Source: a virus. Taken from it: a stretch of DNA of 20,273 nt. Location: the IMG/VR virus record IMGVR_UViG_3300042467_001997, positions 1-20,273 of that record, one strand, 5' to 3'. The notes below the pieces were generated by a model, which made no database searches, was not told the DNA's origin, and saw nothing but the letters and a program-made list of their open reading frames with translations. A program made the translations under genes and the position numbers. Position 1 is the first letter of the stretch, and each line of letters starts with the position of its first letter. Shown piece after piece: positions 6,373-14,073 of the stretch.

Positions 6373-9170
6373 TGGAGAACCAGCACCCCTTGACGCCCGA
6401 AGGCTTCCGCACCGCGGCGTACCTGGCCGCCCGAGAGCGGTTGGACGCACGCAAGACCACGCGCAACGTGCAGTGCAACCCACCCAACGTGCGCTGCGGC
6501 AATCGCTGCCAATCGCCGACGTGGGACTGCCGACTCAAAGGTCAAGGCGCTGATCCACATCTGCGTGCGGTCAAAACCGATCCGCTCGGTGGACTTGCCA
6601 ACATCCAACGCGGCTTTGGTCGCATCAGCAAAGGCATTGTAAAAGGCAACTTCTCAGAAGTTGAAGGTGGTAAGCGTGCGATCATCCGAGGCTCGGTCAA
6701 GATCGTCCCAGGCAATATCCAGCAGAAGAAAGAACTGCAGAAAAAGCTAGAAGATCGCACACGCGCAATCGGCATCGGCCTCGCGGTAGTAACTGGTGGC
6801 TTAGGCATCCACGCGTTGCTGATGAAGAGCGACACTTTTGGTTACCGCGATGGTGTCGGCGCCAACATTAACAATGCCACGCGGCTTGGTGTTAGCCGTG
6901 TGCTGGACGCCATTCCCGGTATTGGCTCCAAGCGAGCGCGGGTACGCGCAGCTGTCTCTGCCGGCGTTCAAGAGCAGCTCACCCGCCAGGCCAACCCCGC
7001 CTCAGCGGTTCTGACCGGCCAGCTTGCGCGGACTCAGGTCACCGGCGCTGATGCAGACGCCCGAACCAACCTCGTGAAGGCGCTGCAGACCGTCAACGGC
7101 AAGCATGGCGGCGCAAACTCCGACTTCGACGCCTGGAACCGGGAACATCAGAGCGCTTTCTGGGGTGTGACGCGTATCGAGAACGGTGTAGGGCTTACTG
7201 GTGACAAACGTGCAAGCGTCTTTGCTCGCCCTGCTACTGATGAGTTCCTTGCGCGGCAGTTCGGCCTCCAGGGGGACGATGTACTCACAAGTGGTGCGAT
7301 TAAAGACGCAGTAGAGCGCCGCCTCGGTGAGTACAAGTCCGATCTCCTCGATCTGGCGCAACAGCAGGGCTACCGAGTGACGAGTGTACGAGGTGGTGCT
7401 CGCACGCTTGCCCCCGCTGATCAACGTACCTTCATCCAGGGAGTAGTACGAGGCACACTGCCTACAGGTCAGAGCAATAATCGTGTGCGCACACAGCTCA
7501 CACAAAGCCTAGAAGAGACACTAACAAATAGCCCCAAGACCCGAGCCAGAGCTGTCTACAACGAAACATTTGGTACTTTCAATGATTTCTACACGTCAAG
7601 AGCATCCGCCATCGAGAATGCCTCTTCCTCCTCATTTTTCTCGCGTGAAATGCGGCGCGCGGGGGTGGAACAGACGATGATCGACGGGCGTCAGTCGCGC
7701 GCGCAGTATGTCCTCGGGCTGGTGCGCCCCGGCAGCCAGGTCCAGGGACCATCTCACGCCGAACTCGCGTTGCGCGAGTACCACGCTCGTGAAGTGGCGC
7801 GCACGCCCCGCAGCATGTACACCATCAGTGATCGCCTCGCGGTCTCCGCCGCCTCCGAGATCGAGGGGCGCACTGTCGGCCGAAGCGAGGCATTTCAGAT
7901 CCTGGAGCGGGAGGGTTTCACCGGCGCGGTCCCCCGCACCCAGCCGGCGCGCCAACGCCAACGCCCCTCCACCGAGGGCGAGGCCGCCTACCAACTGATG
8001 CGGCAGAACCCCGGTATGACGTTGGAGGCGGCCAAGCGCGAAGTGAAGCGCAACCGCGGTGATGCCGAGCTCGTCCGCACGGCCACGTACCTGGCCGCCC
8101 GCGCCGATTTCAAGGAGGACCCCCGCCTGGGAAAGCCCTGCGGCGCCTCGCACATCCCGAAGGCGCATGAGTGTCGGAAGGGGCGAGGTGCGGACGCCCC
8201 CGATGCCCCCGAGCGCGCTAAACCCGCCCACATGGGGCGCAAGATCGCCCTGGCCACTGTTGTCGCTGCTGTCGGTGCGATTGGTGTGACGGTCGCTCTC
8301 GACGCGCACCGTTTCTACAAAGCCGAGGGGTTACCGAATCCGCCTGGATACCGCGAAGCCGTCCGTGCAGCGCAGGCCGGTGACCCCAAAGTCAGTTACG
8401 ACGTGGCCATTGGTCTTCACTACGACAAAGTCACCGCAAAGGAGGGTTGGAAGCCGGGGGATCTGGTTTACACCCGCTTTGGGTCAGGCAGCGCCAAGCA
8501 AGACCCCACGGCCCACTTCGCCGTGTACATGGGCAAGCAGGGGGCGCGGCATCAGTTCGCTGACTTCGGTGTCGCCGACAGCGCGCTTCGCGAGGGCCAC
8601 ATCAATCTGTACGAGTACGGACCGGGCGCAAAGGGTGTTGCTCCCTTCGTGTTCGCCAAAGCCCCTGCGCTGAAAGGAACTACGGCGTTCAGCTCATCCG
8701 AGATCGAGCAGCGTGTCTTCGCCAGCCTCGGTGCCCGCCTGAAGTACGACGCGCTCGACAACAACTGCGAGACCTGGGCCCGGATGATCACCACGGGTCA
8801 GGCACGCTCCGCTCAGGCGGAACGGCTCAGCGTCCTCACCCGCTCGCTGTACCGCTACTACGACCGCAAGACCGCAGGCGCCCCACCGAAGGACATCCCA
8901 TCGGTGAAGCAGCAGGCGCGCGTCCTGGACATGCAAGCCCGCATGGCCGCCGGCGACAAGAGCGCTCGCGCCGATCTCCGCGCGTTTCAAGCGCTAATCA
9001 AGCAGGGCAAGCGCACCGACGAGATGCAGCAGGACACCGAGGGCGAACTGCCTACACCGGCGCAGCTGCTCGCGGGATCTACTTCCGACGCCGACGCCGT
9101 CGTTCGCACGAAGCTCTACCTCATGTTGCTGATCCGCCTCGGCGAAGCCCGCGTTTATGGACCTGCTTGA
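6372..9170 (+). CDS. Large modular protein: two Cys motifs, two membrane segments, LRAT-like domain
   Basis: The 932-residue product starts at ATG 6372, inside the portal stop, with GGGAGG about 8 bases upstream (an in-frame ATG at 6357 is less likely). In order it has Cys35/42/46/53, a hydrophobic stretch at about 133-151 (IGIGLAVVTGGLGIHALL), a long helical middle, Cys590/601 (CGASHIPKAHEC), a second hydrophobic stretch at 624-645 and an LRAT-like domain at about 665-815. That domain shows PGDLVYTRFG, His715 (HFAVYMG), His727 (HQFADF) and Cys799 (NNCETWA), matching the His-His-Cys order and the 12-residue His spacing of LRAT/HRASLS proteins. Such enzymes are thiol acyltransferases or phospholipases of the NlpC/P60 superfamily. 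It is probably virion-associated. Parts of bases 6540-7660 are lower in GC. Confidence 0.8.
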   Translation: MENQHPLTPEGFRTAAYLAARERLDARKTTRNVQCNPPNVRCGNRCQSPTWDCRLKGQGADPHLRAVKTDPLGGLANIQRGFGRISKGIVKGNFSEVEGGKRAIIRGSVKIVPGNIQQKKELQKKLEDRTRAIGIGLAVVTGGLGIHALLMKSDTFGYRDGVGANINNATRLGVSRVLDAIPGIGSKRARVRAAVSAGVQEQLTRQANPASAVLTGQLARTQVTGADADARTNLVKALQTVNGKHGGANSDFDAWNREHQSAFWGVTRIENGVGLTGDKRASVFARPATDEFLARQFGLQGDDVLTSGAIKDAVERRLGEYKSDLLDLAQQQGYRVTSVRGGARTLAPADQRTFIQGVVRGTLPTGQSNNRVRTQLTQSLEETLTNSPKTRARAVYNETFGTFNDFYTSRASAIENASSSSFFSREMRRAGVEQTMIDGRQSRAQYVLGLVRPGSQVQGPSHAELALREYHAREVARTPRSMYTISDRLAVSAASEIEGRTVGRSEAFQILEREGFTGAVPRTQPARQRQRPSTEGEAAYQLMRQNPGMTLEAAKREVKRNRGDAELVRTATYLAARADFKEDPRLGKPCGASHIPKAHECRKGRGADAPDAPERAKPAHMGRKIALATVVAAVGAIGVTVALDAHRFYKAEGLPNPPGYREAVRAAQAGDPKVSYDVAIGLHYDKVTAKEGWKPGDLVYTRFGSGSAKQDPTAHFAVYMGKQGARHQFADFGVADSALREGHINLYEYGPGAKGVAPFVFAKAPALKGTTAFSSSEIEQRVFASLGARLKYDALDNNCETWARMITTGQARSAQAERLSVLTRSLYRYYDRKTAGAPPKDIPSVKQQARVLDMQARMAAGDKSARADLRAFQALIKQGKRTDEMQQDTEGELPTPAQLLAGSTSDADAVVRTKLYLMLLIRLGEARVYGPA

Positions 9171-10029
9171 GCGCTACAACCGCCTCCTCCACACCTCCGA
9201 GAGCGGCACCATCACCATGCTCAACCGCGTCCTCGACGCGAGTTTCAACCGCCTGGTCCACCGCGCTCGGGTGCACATGCAGGCGGGCTACAACGACCCC
9301 GCCCAACGCAACCTGGCCCTGTTGCAGGAGTTCCGGATGCTGGTGCCGTCGTTCAACCCCAACGCCGTGGACGGCTACGACCGCATCCTGCGCAACCTCG
9401 TGGGCACCGCCGGGCGCTTCGGTATCACCGTCGCCGATGAGCTCACCGGTCAGGTGAAGACCGGCCCGCGGGTCGACGTCTCCATACCGCTGGAAGCGAC
9501 GATCGCCGCCGCCGGCCAGGCCAAGGGCTACCTGCGCCGCCACGGCGAGAAGTTCGCCGAGACCGCTGCCGAGACCGTCGCCCAAGGCATCGCCGAAGGC
9601 CGCCCCACCGACGCCATGGTGCAGGACATGCGCGCTCGGCTCGGTGTGGTGAAGTCCCGCGCTGAAGCGATTGTGCGCACCGAGTCACTGCGCGCCTACA
9701 ACGACGCTTCGAACACGTACTACGCCGCGCAGGGCATCGAGCTGGTGATGTACTACGCCACTGCTGACGACCGGCTCTGCCCGTTCTGCGCCCCGAGAGC
9801 GGCCCAGATCTACCGCCGCGCCGAGATCAAGGTGCCGCTGCACCCGCGTTGCCGGTGCTACCTCGCCCCGTGGGACGCCGACGTGGCCTCGATGGACCCG
9901 GACTACGCATCTATGCGGAAAACGCATAAGTCCGACGTCGCCAAAGCATTCGCCAGCGCCGGCACCGAGCCTGTTTCTCTCAACAAGGCCGCGGTGTTCG
10001 AGCAACTCGCACCAACGCCGCTGTCCTAG
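9157..10029 (+). CDS. MuF-type head morphogenesis / minor capsid protein
   Basis: The 290-residue protein has the Mu gpF signature. Helical residues 1-150 are followed by RAEAIVRTESLRAYNDAS, TADDRLCPFC (Cys208, Cys211) and PLHPRCRCYLAPW (His229, Cys232, Cys234). This minor head protein is usually encoded just after the portal and binds near it inside the capsid. The four cysteines and the histidine probably bind metal. The ATG overlaps the end of the preceding gene by 14 bases, so the two are coupled. A gap of 57 bases without visible signals follows. Confidence 0.92.
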   Translation: MDLLERYNRLLHTSESGTITMLNRVLDASFNRLVHRARVHMQAGYNDPAQRNLALLQEFRMLVPSFNPNAVDGYDRILRNLVGTAGRFGITVADELTGQVKTGPRVDVSIPLEATIAAAGQAKGYLRRHGEKFAETAAETVAQGIAEGRPTDAMVQDMRARLGVVKSRAEAIVRTESLRAYNDASNTYYAAQGIELVMYYATADDRLCPFCAPRAAQIYRRAEIKVPLHPRCRCYLAPWDADVASMDPDYASMRKTHKSDVAKAFASAGTEPVSLNKAAVFEQLAPTPLS

Positions 10030-10086
10030 GCCGGAACTGGTTCTTACACTGGCCTATCACATCCTGGGCAGCGTCGCCCTACTGCT

Positions 10087-10971
10087 ATGCCCGCTGCCAC
10101 CAAGAAGCGTCCACCGATGGAGATGGAGCCCGGCGAGGGCAAAGCCCACGAGAGCGCCGAATCCGCCGCTGAAGAGACCCGCGAAGGCGCCGAGCCCGAC
10201 GACGCCCCGAAGGCCAAGACAAACCGCAAGCGCAGCGCGAAGAACGCCAAGGCCACCAAGGCTCCGATGGACGGTGGCATGTACGGCAAAAAGCCGATGG
10301 ACGGTGAGGGTTGCAACTGTGGCAAGCGCAAGGCTAAGTGCGACGGAAGCTGCGGTAAGAAGATGGACCGCAACGACGCCCTGACCCCTCAGGAGTACCT
10401 CGCCGCTTGCGATCTCGGCATCCAAGGCCGCAGCCGCTCCTACATCCGCGCCCGCCTCGACGCCGCCGCGCGCCTGGACCTCAAGTGCGGCAACAGCTCC
10501 ATCTCCGAGGGCGAAAAGTGCACTAAGGGGCAAGCACAAAAGGTGGTGGGCTATGCCAATCCTTCTGGTAGACCGCTGTCCGGAAAACAGATCAGGCAGA
10601 TTGAGCGCAGCATCACAGCAGAAGAAGCTGCAACGGGTAAAAAAGTAAACATTTCACCAGAGCAAGCAGCCTTGCTCATCCAGACGAGAGGAACACAAAG
10701 TCGCAGGTTCGTAGCATCCCAGTTGCGTGGAGCCTCTAACAAGGATCTCAGGAGCGCAATCCAGGCGAGCGCTAGCTCTACAGATCCCATGCGACAAGCT
10801 GTGCGCAAAGTCGCAAAACGTGAAGTATTCAACCGCCGTGTTACTCGTGGGGCCACGCTACTTGGTGCCGGCCTTGCTTTGGGTGCAGTAGCGGCTAGTT
10901 CAGCGCCGCCTCGCCGCGACTCCGTCTACGCTGCCGGCTTCTCCCCCGAGCTCGACCAACTCGCGATCTGA
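10087..10971 (+). CDS. Cys-motif putative membrane protein with C-terminal tag, 294 aa
   Basis: No named family is recognised. Residues 1-75 are charged, Lys/Glu-rich and low complexity. A compact Cys cluster follows (GCNCGKRKAKCDGSCGKK, Cys76, 78, 85, 89), possibly a small metal-binding knuckle. Next are a helical segment (ALTPQEYLAACDLGIQGRS), the CG-x3-I-x5-C motif CGNSSISEGEKC (Cys134 and Cys145), a lower-GC helical stretch, a Gly/Ala-rich hydrophobic segment at about 255-275 and the tag RRDSVYAAGF close to the C-terminus. Motif and tag are shared with the neighbouring genes, suggesting a common origin and location, probably in the virion or host membrane. Confidence 0.75.
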   Translation: MPAATKKRPPMEMEPGEGKAHESAESAAEETREGAEPDDAPKAKTNRKRSAKNAKATKAPMDGGMYGKKPMDGEGCNCGKRKAKCDGSCGKKMDRNDALTPQEYLAACDLGIQGRSRSYIRARLDAAARLDLKCGNSSISEGEKCTKGQAQKVVGYANPSGRPLSGKQIRQIERSITAEEAATGKKVNISPEQAALLIQTRGTQSRRFVASQLRGASNKDLRSAIQASASSTDPMRQAVRKVAKREVFNRRVTRGATLLGAGLALGAVAASSAPPRRDSVYAAGFSPELDQLAI

Positions 10972-10974
10972 GCC

Positions 10975-11469
10975 GTGGTACTTACTCCGACTTTAGTACG
11001 CAGCGATGTTTTCATTGGCAATAAAAAGCTGAACTGCGGTCCTGGCTCCAAGCCCTGTGGCAACGCCTGTATCCCCAAAGACCACAAGTGCAGGGCTTCG
11101 TGGAACAAGCCGGTCAAGCTGGCCGCCGGCGCAGCGGCTCTTACCGGGGCCGCAATCGTTGGCACTGCGTTTCTCCACCCGAGAGCGAACATGCGCAGCG
11201 CTGCTCGTGCTGTGATCGACCCGACCCTGCAGACCGGCTTCGGCATAGGCAATGTGGCCCGCGGCAATTGGGCCGGGGCTGCAAAGAACGCCGCCAACGT
11301 GGCAGCTACAGGCCAGGATCTCGGTAAGAACCTCGGCACCCTCGCTAAGGGCTACGGCACCGACATCAAGGGGGCGGTCAACCGAGGGCGTAACGCTGCG
11401 TTCAAGTGGCGCAATCACCGCCCCGCAAAGCGTCGCGACTCCGTCTGGGCCGAGGGCTTCGCACCATGA
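10975..11469 (+). CDS. Cys-motif putative membrane protein with C-terminal tag, 164 aa
   Basis: The GTG start lies 3 bases after the previous stop, with no strong Shine-Dalgarno sequence. The N-terminus MVLTPTLVRSD resembles that of the next gene (MTLTPSTLRLD). The fullest version of the motif is here, CGPGSKPCGNACIPKDHKC (Cys21, 28, 32, 39), followed by a Gly/Ala membrane-like helix at about 47-67. The rest is amphipathic and Gly/Ala-rich and ends KRRDSVWAEGFAP, matching the tag of the preceding protein. I know of no function for this arrangement. It could be a small virion or ejection-associated membrane protein with disulfides or a bound metal. Confidence 0.75.
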   Translation: MVLTPTLVRSDVFIGNKKLNCGPGSKPCGNACIPKDHKCRASWNKPVKLAAGAAALTGAAIVGTAFLHPRANMRSAARAVIDPTLQTGFGIGNVARGNWAGAAKNAANVAATGQDLGKNLGTLAKGYGTDIKGAVNRGRNAAFKWRNHRPAKRRDSVWAEGFAP

Positions 11470-12317
11470 CGCTCACCCCGTCCACGCTCCGCCTCGACGC
11501 CCCCGGCCGCGCCTGCGGCCAGGGCTTCATCTCCGCTGGCAAGACCTGCCACCAGCGCGGCGCCTTCCCCAAAGGCAAGGCCATCGCCGCAGGACTCACC
11601 GCTGGCGTTGTCGGCGCCGCTCTCCTGCACAAAGGCAGCCGCAAAGCCATCCTCGGTGCACCCGGTGCTGCACAACGCAGCGCGCAGCGTGCCGTCACCG
11701 AGGTCGTCCACCGGGCCACAGCGCGCAAGCCATCAATGCGGCTGACCCCCGGCGCCTTGGAGGGCATCCGCCCCCAATCCAAGACCCAGCGACTCCACAA
11801 CGAAGCGCGTAGCGCCAACCAAGCCGCCGAGCGCGCCATTGGCCGCGCAGCACAGGCTGAGGTCGAACGAGGAATGGCCGTCGGCAAGGCCATGCACGCC
11901 GCCGGCAAGGCCACCCGCGCTTCCCTACGCAGCGGCATGCGGACCCACAACCTCACCGTGGAGAAACTGCGCCGCCGGTACGAGCCCAACTACCGCAAGA
12001 CCGGCCGCCGGGACAACTTCATCCAGCACTACGCCCCAGTCCTGCTGCAGCCGCCGACACGCCGCGACGCTGAGGACGGCAAGAAGTACGCCAAGACCGT
12101 CACCAACCCCGAGACCGGACGCAAGAACACCGTCCGCTACGGCGCCAAGGGCTACAAGATCGCCCCCGGCACGGACAAAGGCGACCGCTACTGCGCTCGC
12201 AGCTTCGGCGACATGAAATCCGAGGGCTACGACTGCTCCGGCGCTGAGCGCAACACGCCGCTCTGCCTCTCGAGGGCGAAGTGGAAGTGCTCGGGCAAAG
12301 CCAGTCGCCGCTCCTGA
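11466..12317 (+). CDS. Cys-motif putative membrane protein with basic Cys-rich C-terminus, 283 aa
   Basis: The ATG at 11466 overlaps the previous stop (ATGA) and is preferred over an in-frame GTG at 11406. Residues 1-54 have MTLTPSTLRLD, CGQGFISAGKTC (Cys17 and Cys28, same 11-residue spacing as the neighbours) and a hydrophobic Gly/Ala helix at 38-54. A long, basic, Ala-rich helical region follows. The last 80 residues differ: NPETGRKNTVRYGAKG, APGTDKGDRYCARS and CLSRAKWKCSGKASRRS. This tail recalls short motifs of the type 'vrFGakg...R.sfrARh...' seen in other phage structural genes, a comparison made from memory. It lacks the RRDSV tag. Confidence 0.75.
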   Translation: MTLTPSTLRLDAPGRACGQGFISAGKTCHQRGAFPKGKAIAAGLTAGVVGAALLHKGSRKAILGAPGAAQRSAQRAVTEVVHRATARKPSMRLTPGALEGIRPQSKTQRLHNEARSANQAAERAIGRAAQAEVERGMAVGKAMHAAGKATRASLRSGMRTHNLTVEKLRRRYEPNYRKTGRRDNFIQHYAPVLLQPPTRRDAEDGKKYAKTVTNPETGRKNTVRYGAKGYKIAPGTDKGDRYCARSFGDMKSEGYDCSGAERNTPLCLSRAKWKCSGKASRRS

Positions 12318-12327
12318 GCAGACTGAG

Positions 12328-12492
12328 GTGAAACCCGCCCATCCCCCCGAGCACGCCTTCACCCGCCTGTGGTTCTGGAACAGCGCCGGCGCTCAGACTC
12401 TGCTATGCCCAGTGCACGAAGCTGCAGACATCAAGCGCCGCCTAATTGCCGAAGGTGCCGTTGTCTGGCACACAGAAGTGTATAACGCCTAG
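12328..12492 (+). CDS. Very small hypothetical protein, 54 aa
   Basis: A GTG-initiated frame begins 10 bases after the previous stop and ends with TAG at 12490-12492. The product starts with KPAHPPEHAFTRLWFW after the initiator and ends GAVVWHTEVYNA. Codon use is GC-rich at third positions like the neighbours. Its end overlaps by 4 bases the end of the leftward regulator gene. No motif is recognised, and the call rests on position and codon use only. Confidence 0.45.
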   Translation: MKPAHPPEHAFTRLWFWNSAGAQTLLCPVHEAADIKRRLIAEGAVVWHTEVYNA

Positions 12493-12704
12493 ATCCCTAC
12501 AATCAATTGCTCCAGAGTAATCCTGTACAACTCAGCCAAAGCAAACAACTTACTAAGCGATACCTCAATCTCACCATGTTCCAACCTGCTGTAAGCAGCT
12601 TGGCTGACTCTTAGCACCTCTGCAACTTGCATTTGAGTCAGTCCAGCAGCAATACGCAAGCCACGAATTCTGCGACATAGCTCTAGCTGCCTGTGAATGG
12701 CCAC
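12489..12704 (-). CDS. XRE/Cro-family helix-turn-helix regulator, 71 aa
   Basis: The small protein is a single Cro/C1-type DNA-binding domain. It has LCRRIRGLRIAAGLTQMQVA, then EVLRVSQAAYSRLEHGEIE (recognition helix around SQAAYSRLE), then SLSKLFALAELY and a short end. The start is GTG at 12704. It is leftward inside an otherwise rightward structural operon and lower in GC, so it looks inserted. It could repress the adjacent rightward promoter region, act as a phage regulator, or be an antitoxin-like moron. No toxin partner is evident. Confidence 0.8.
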   Translation of the reverse strand: MAIHRQLELCRRIRGLRIAAGLTQMQVAEVLRVSQAAYSRLEHGEIEVSLSKLFALAELYRITLEQLIVGI

Positions 12705-12765
12705 ACCGCTGACTCGCTCACCGTTTAAGGCTACTCACTACACCGAAATCACGTAATCTGACGCC

Positions 12766-14061
12766 ATGGAAACGTCTGTTTCTCGTTACGACTTCGCGCC
12801 CATCACGGGAAGCGAAACCACCGAGGAGGGTTACCTCCGCGTCTGGTGTCGTGCGGCGCGCACGGGGACCCAGCTCTACCGACGTGCAGACGGCTCTCAA
12901 GTTCGGGAATACCGTCCGCCGGAGGAGGTCAGCAACCCTGACTCCCTCACGACGTTCGGCATGAAACCCGCGACCTGGGGCCACCCCCCGGTCCTGCTCG
13001 ATTCGGCGAACACCAAGCAGTTCCAGATCGGCTACTCCGGTAGCCAGGTCCGGTACAACGACGGTTTTGTCGAAGTCGCCCTGGTTGTTACCGACCAAGA
13101 CGCCATCGAGAAGATCAAGCGCAAGGACGCCACCGAGGTCTCCGCCGGCTACAAAGTCGACTTCGACCCCACCCCCGGTCTCACCCCCGAGGGCGAGGAG
13201 TACGCCGGCGTCCAGCGCAACATCCGGGTCAACCACATCGCCATCGTTCCCCGCGGCCGGGCTGGCCCGGAGGTTCGACTCCTAATGGATCGCATGGATG
13301 CGGCCGACGCTGTCTCCTTCGATCCCGAGTGGATCCGCGACAGCGGATCGGCGCTCCAGCCCTGTCAACCTGCATCTCCCGTTATGGCCACCGTCAAACT
13401 CGACGGCCTGGAGATCGATCTGCCCGCAGAAGCAGCCACCGCGGTCCAGTCCTTCGCACGGGACATGGGGCGCCAACTCAAAGCTGTGACTGACGAGCGC
13501 GACGAGCTTTCTTCCAAGCTCGACGCCCTCCAAGCAGACCTCGACTCCGTCTCCTTCGAGAAAGAAACCGCTGAAGGCCGCGCCGACGCCCTCGAAGAGC
13601 GCCTGGCCGAAATCGACGCCGGCGCAAGCCGCATCGACACCGCCGAGCTCGATCAACTCGTCGCCGCCCGCCTCGCCACCCTGCAGAAGCTGGCTCCCGC
13701 ATTCGCCGAAGACTTCCACTTCGACGGCATCGACGACGCCGCTCTGTACACCCAAGCCTTCGAGAACCTCACCGGCTCCGCCCCCCGCGAAGACGCTGAG
13801 CCCGCCTACATCCAGGGCGTCGTGGAGGGCATCCTTGTCGCTCGCGCCGACTCCGAGGACGACAGCAACGAAGAGGAAGGCGATGACACCGAGGACGCCG
13901 GCGACGGCGAAGCCAAGGAAGACTCTGCCGACCGCGCTGACAGCACCGCCAACCTGCGCGATGCCCTCAAGGGCGCCGGCCGCAGCCCCGCTTCCCCGGT
14001 GGACACCTACCGCGCGAAGCAGGCGGATGCCTGGAAGCGTCCCCTCACTGCCACCAAGTAA
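12766..14061 (+). CDS. DUF2213-type prohead protease/scaffold protein
   Basis: Residues about 1-175 match the DUF2213 pattern: RYDFAPITGSE, GMKPATWGHPPVLLD, KRKDATEVSAGYKVDF, TPEGEEYAGVQRNI and NHIAIVPRGRAGPEVRLL. Such proteins are thought to be serine proteases of the capsid assembly core. Ser126 in EVSAGY and His157 in NHIAIV are candidate catalytic residues. Residues about 215-300 are a charged helical, coiled-coil-like region, and the Asp/Glu-rich C-terminus is typical of scaffolds. The gene directly precedes cement and capsid genes. Capsid cleavage itself is not visible from sequence. No clear Shine-Dalgarno sequence precedes the ATG. Confidence 0.88.
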   Translation: METSVSRYDFAPITGSETTEEGYLRVWCRAARTGTQLYRRADGSQVREYRPPEEVSNPDSLTTFGMKPATWGHPPVLLDSANTKQFQIGYSGSQVRYNDGFVEVALVVTDQDAIEKIKRKDATEVSAGYKVDFDPTPGLTPEGEEYAGVQRNIRVNHIAIVPRGRAGPEVRLLMDRMDAADAVSFDPEWIRDSGSALQPCQPASPVMATVKLDGLEIDLPAEAATAVQSFARDMGRQLKAVTDERDELSSKLDALQADLDSVSFEKETAEGRADALEERLAEIDAGASRIDTAELDQLVAARLATLQKLAPAFAEDFHFDGIDDAALYTQAFENLTGSAPREDAEPAYIQGVVEGILVARADSEDDSNEEEGDDTEDAGDGEAKEDSADRADSTANLRDALKGAGRSPASPVDTYRAKQADAWKRPLTATK

Positions 14062-14073
14062 GGAGCTCTTTCC

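Noticed and set aside
94-6410. Similar N-termini M(T/E)NQHP(I/L)TP in the first small gene and the 932-aa protein
   Set aside because: Only about nine residues match, the bases differ at many positions and the rest is unrelated. It may be chance or a favoured start, so no common origin is claimed.
12754-12765. TAATCT box before the protease gene as a promoter
   Set aside because: It would start transcription at or after the start codon and has no convincing -35 partner.
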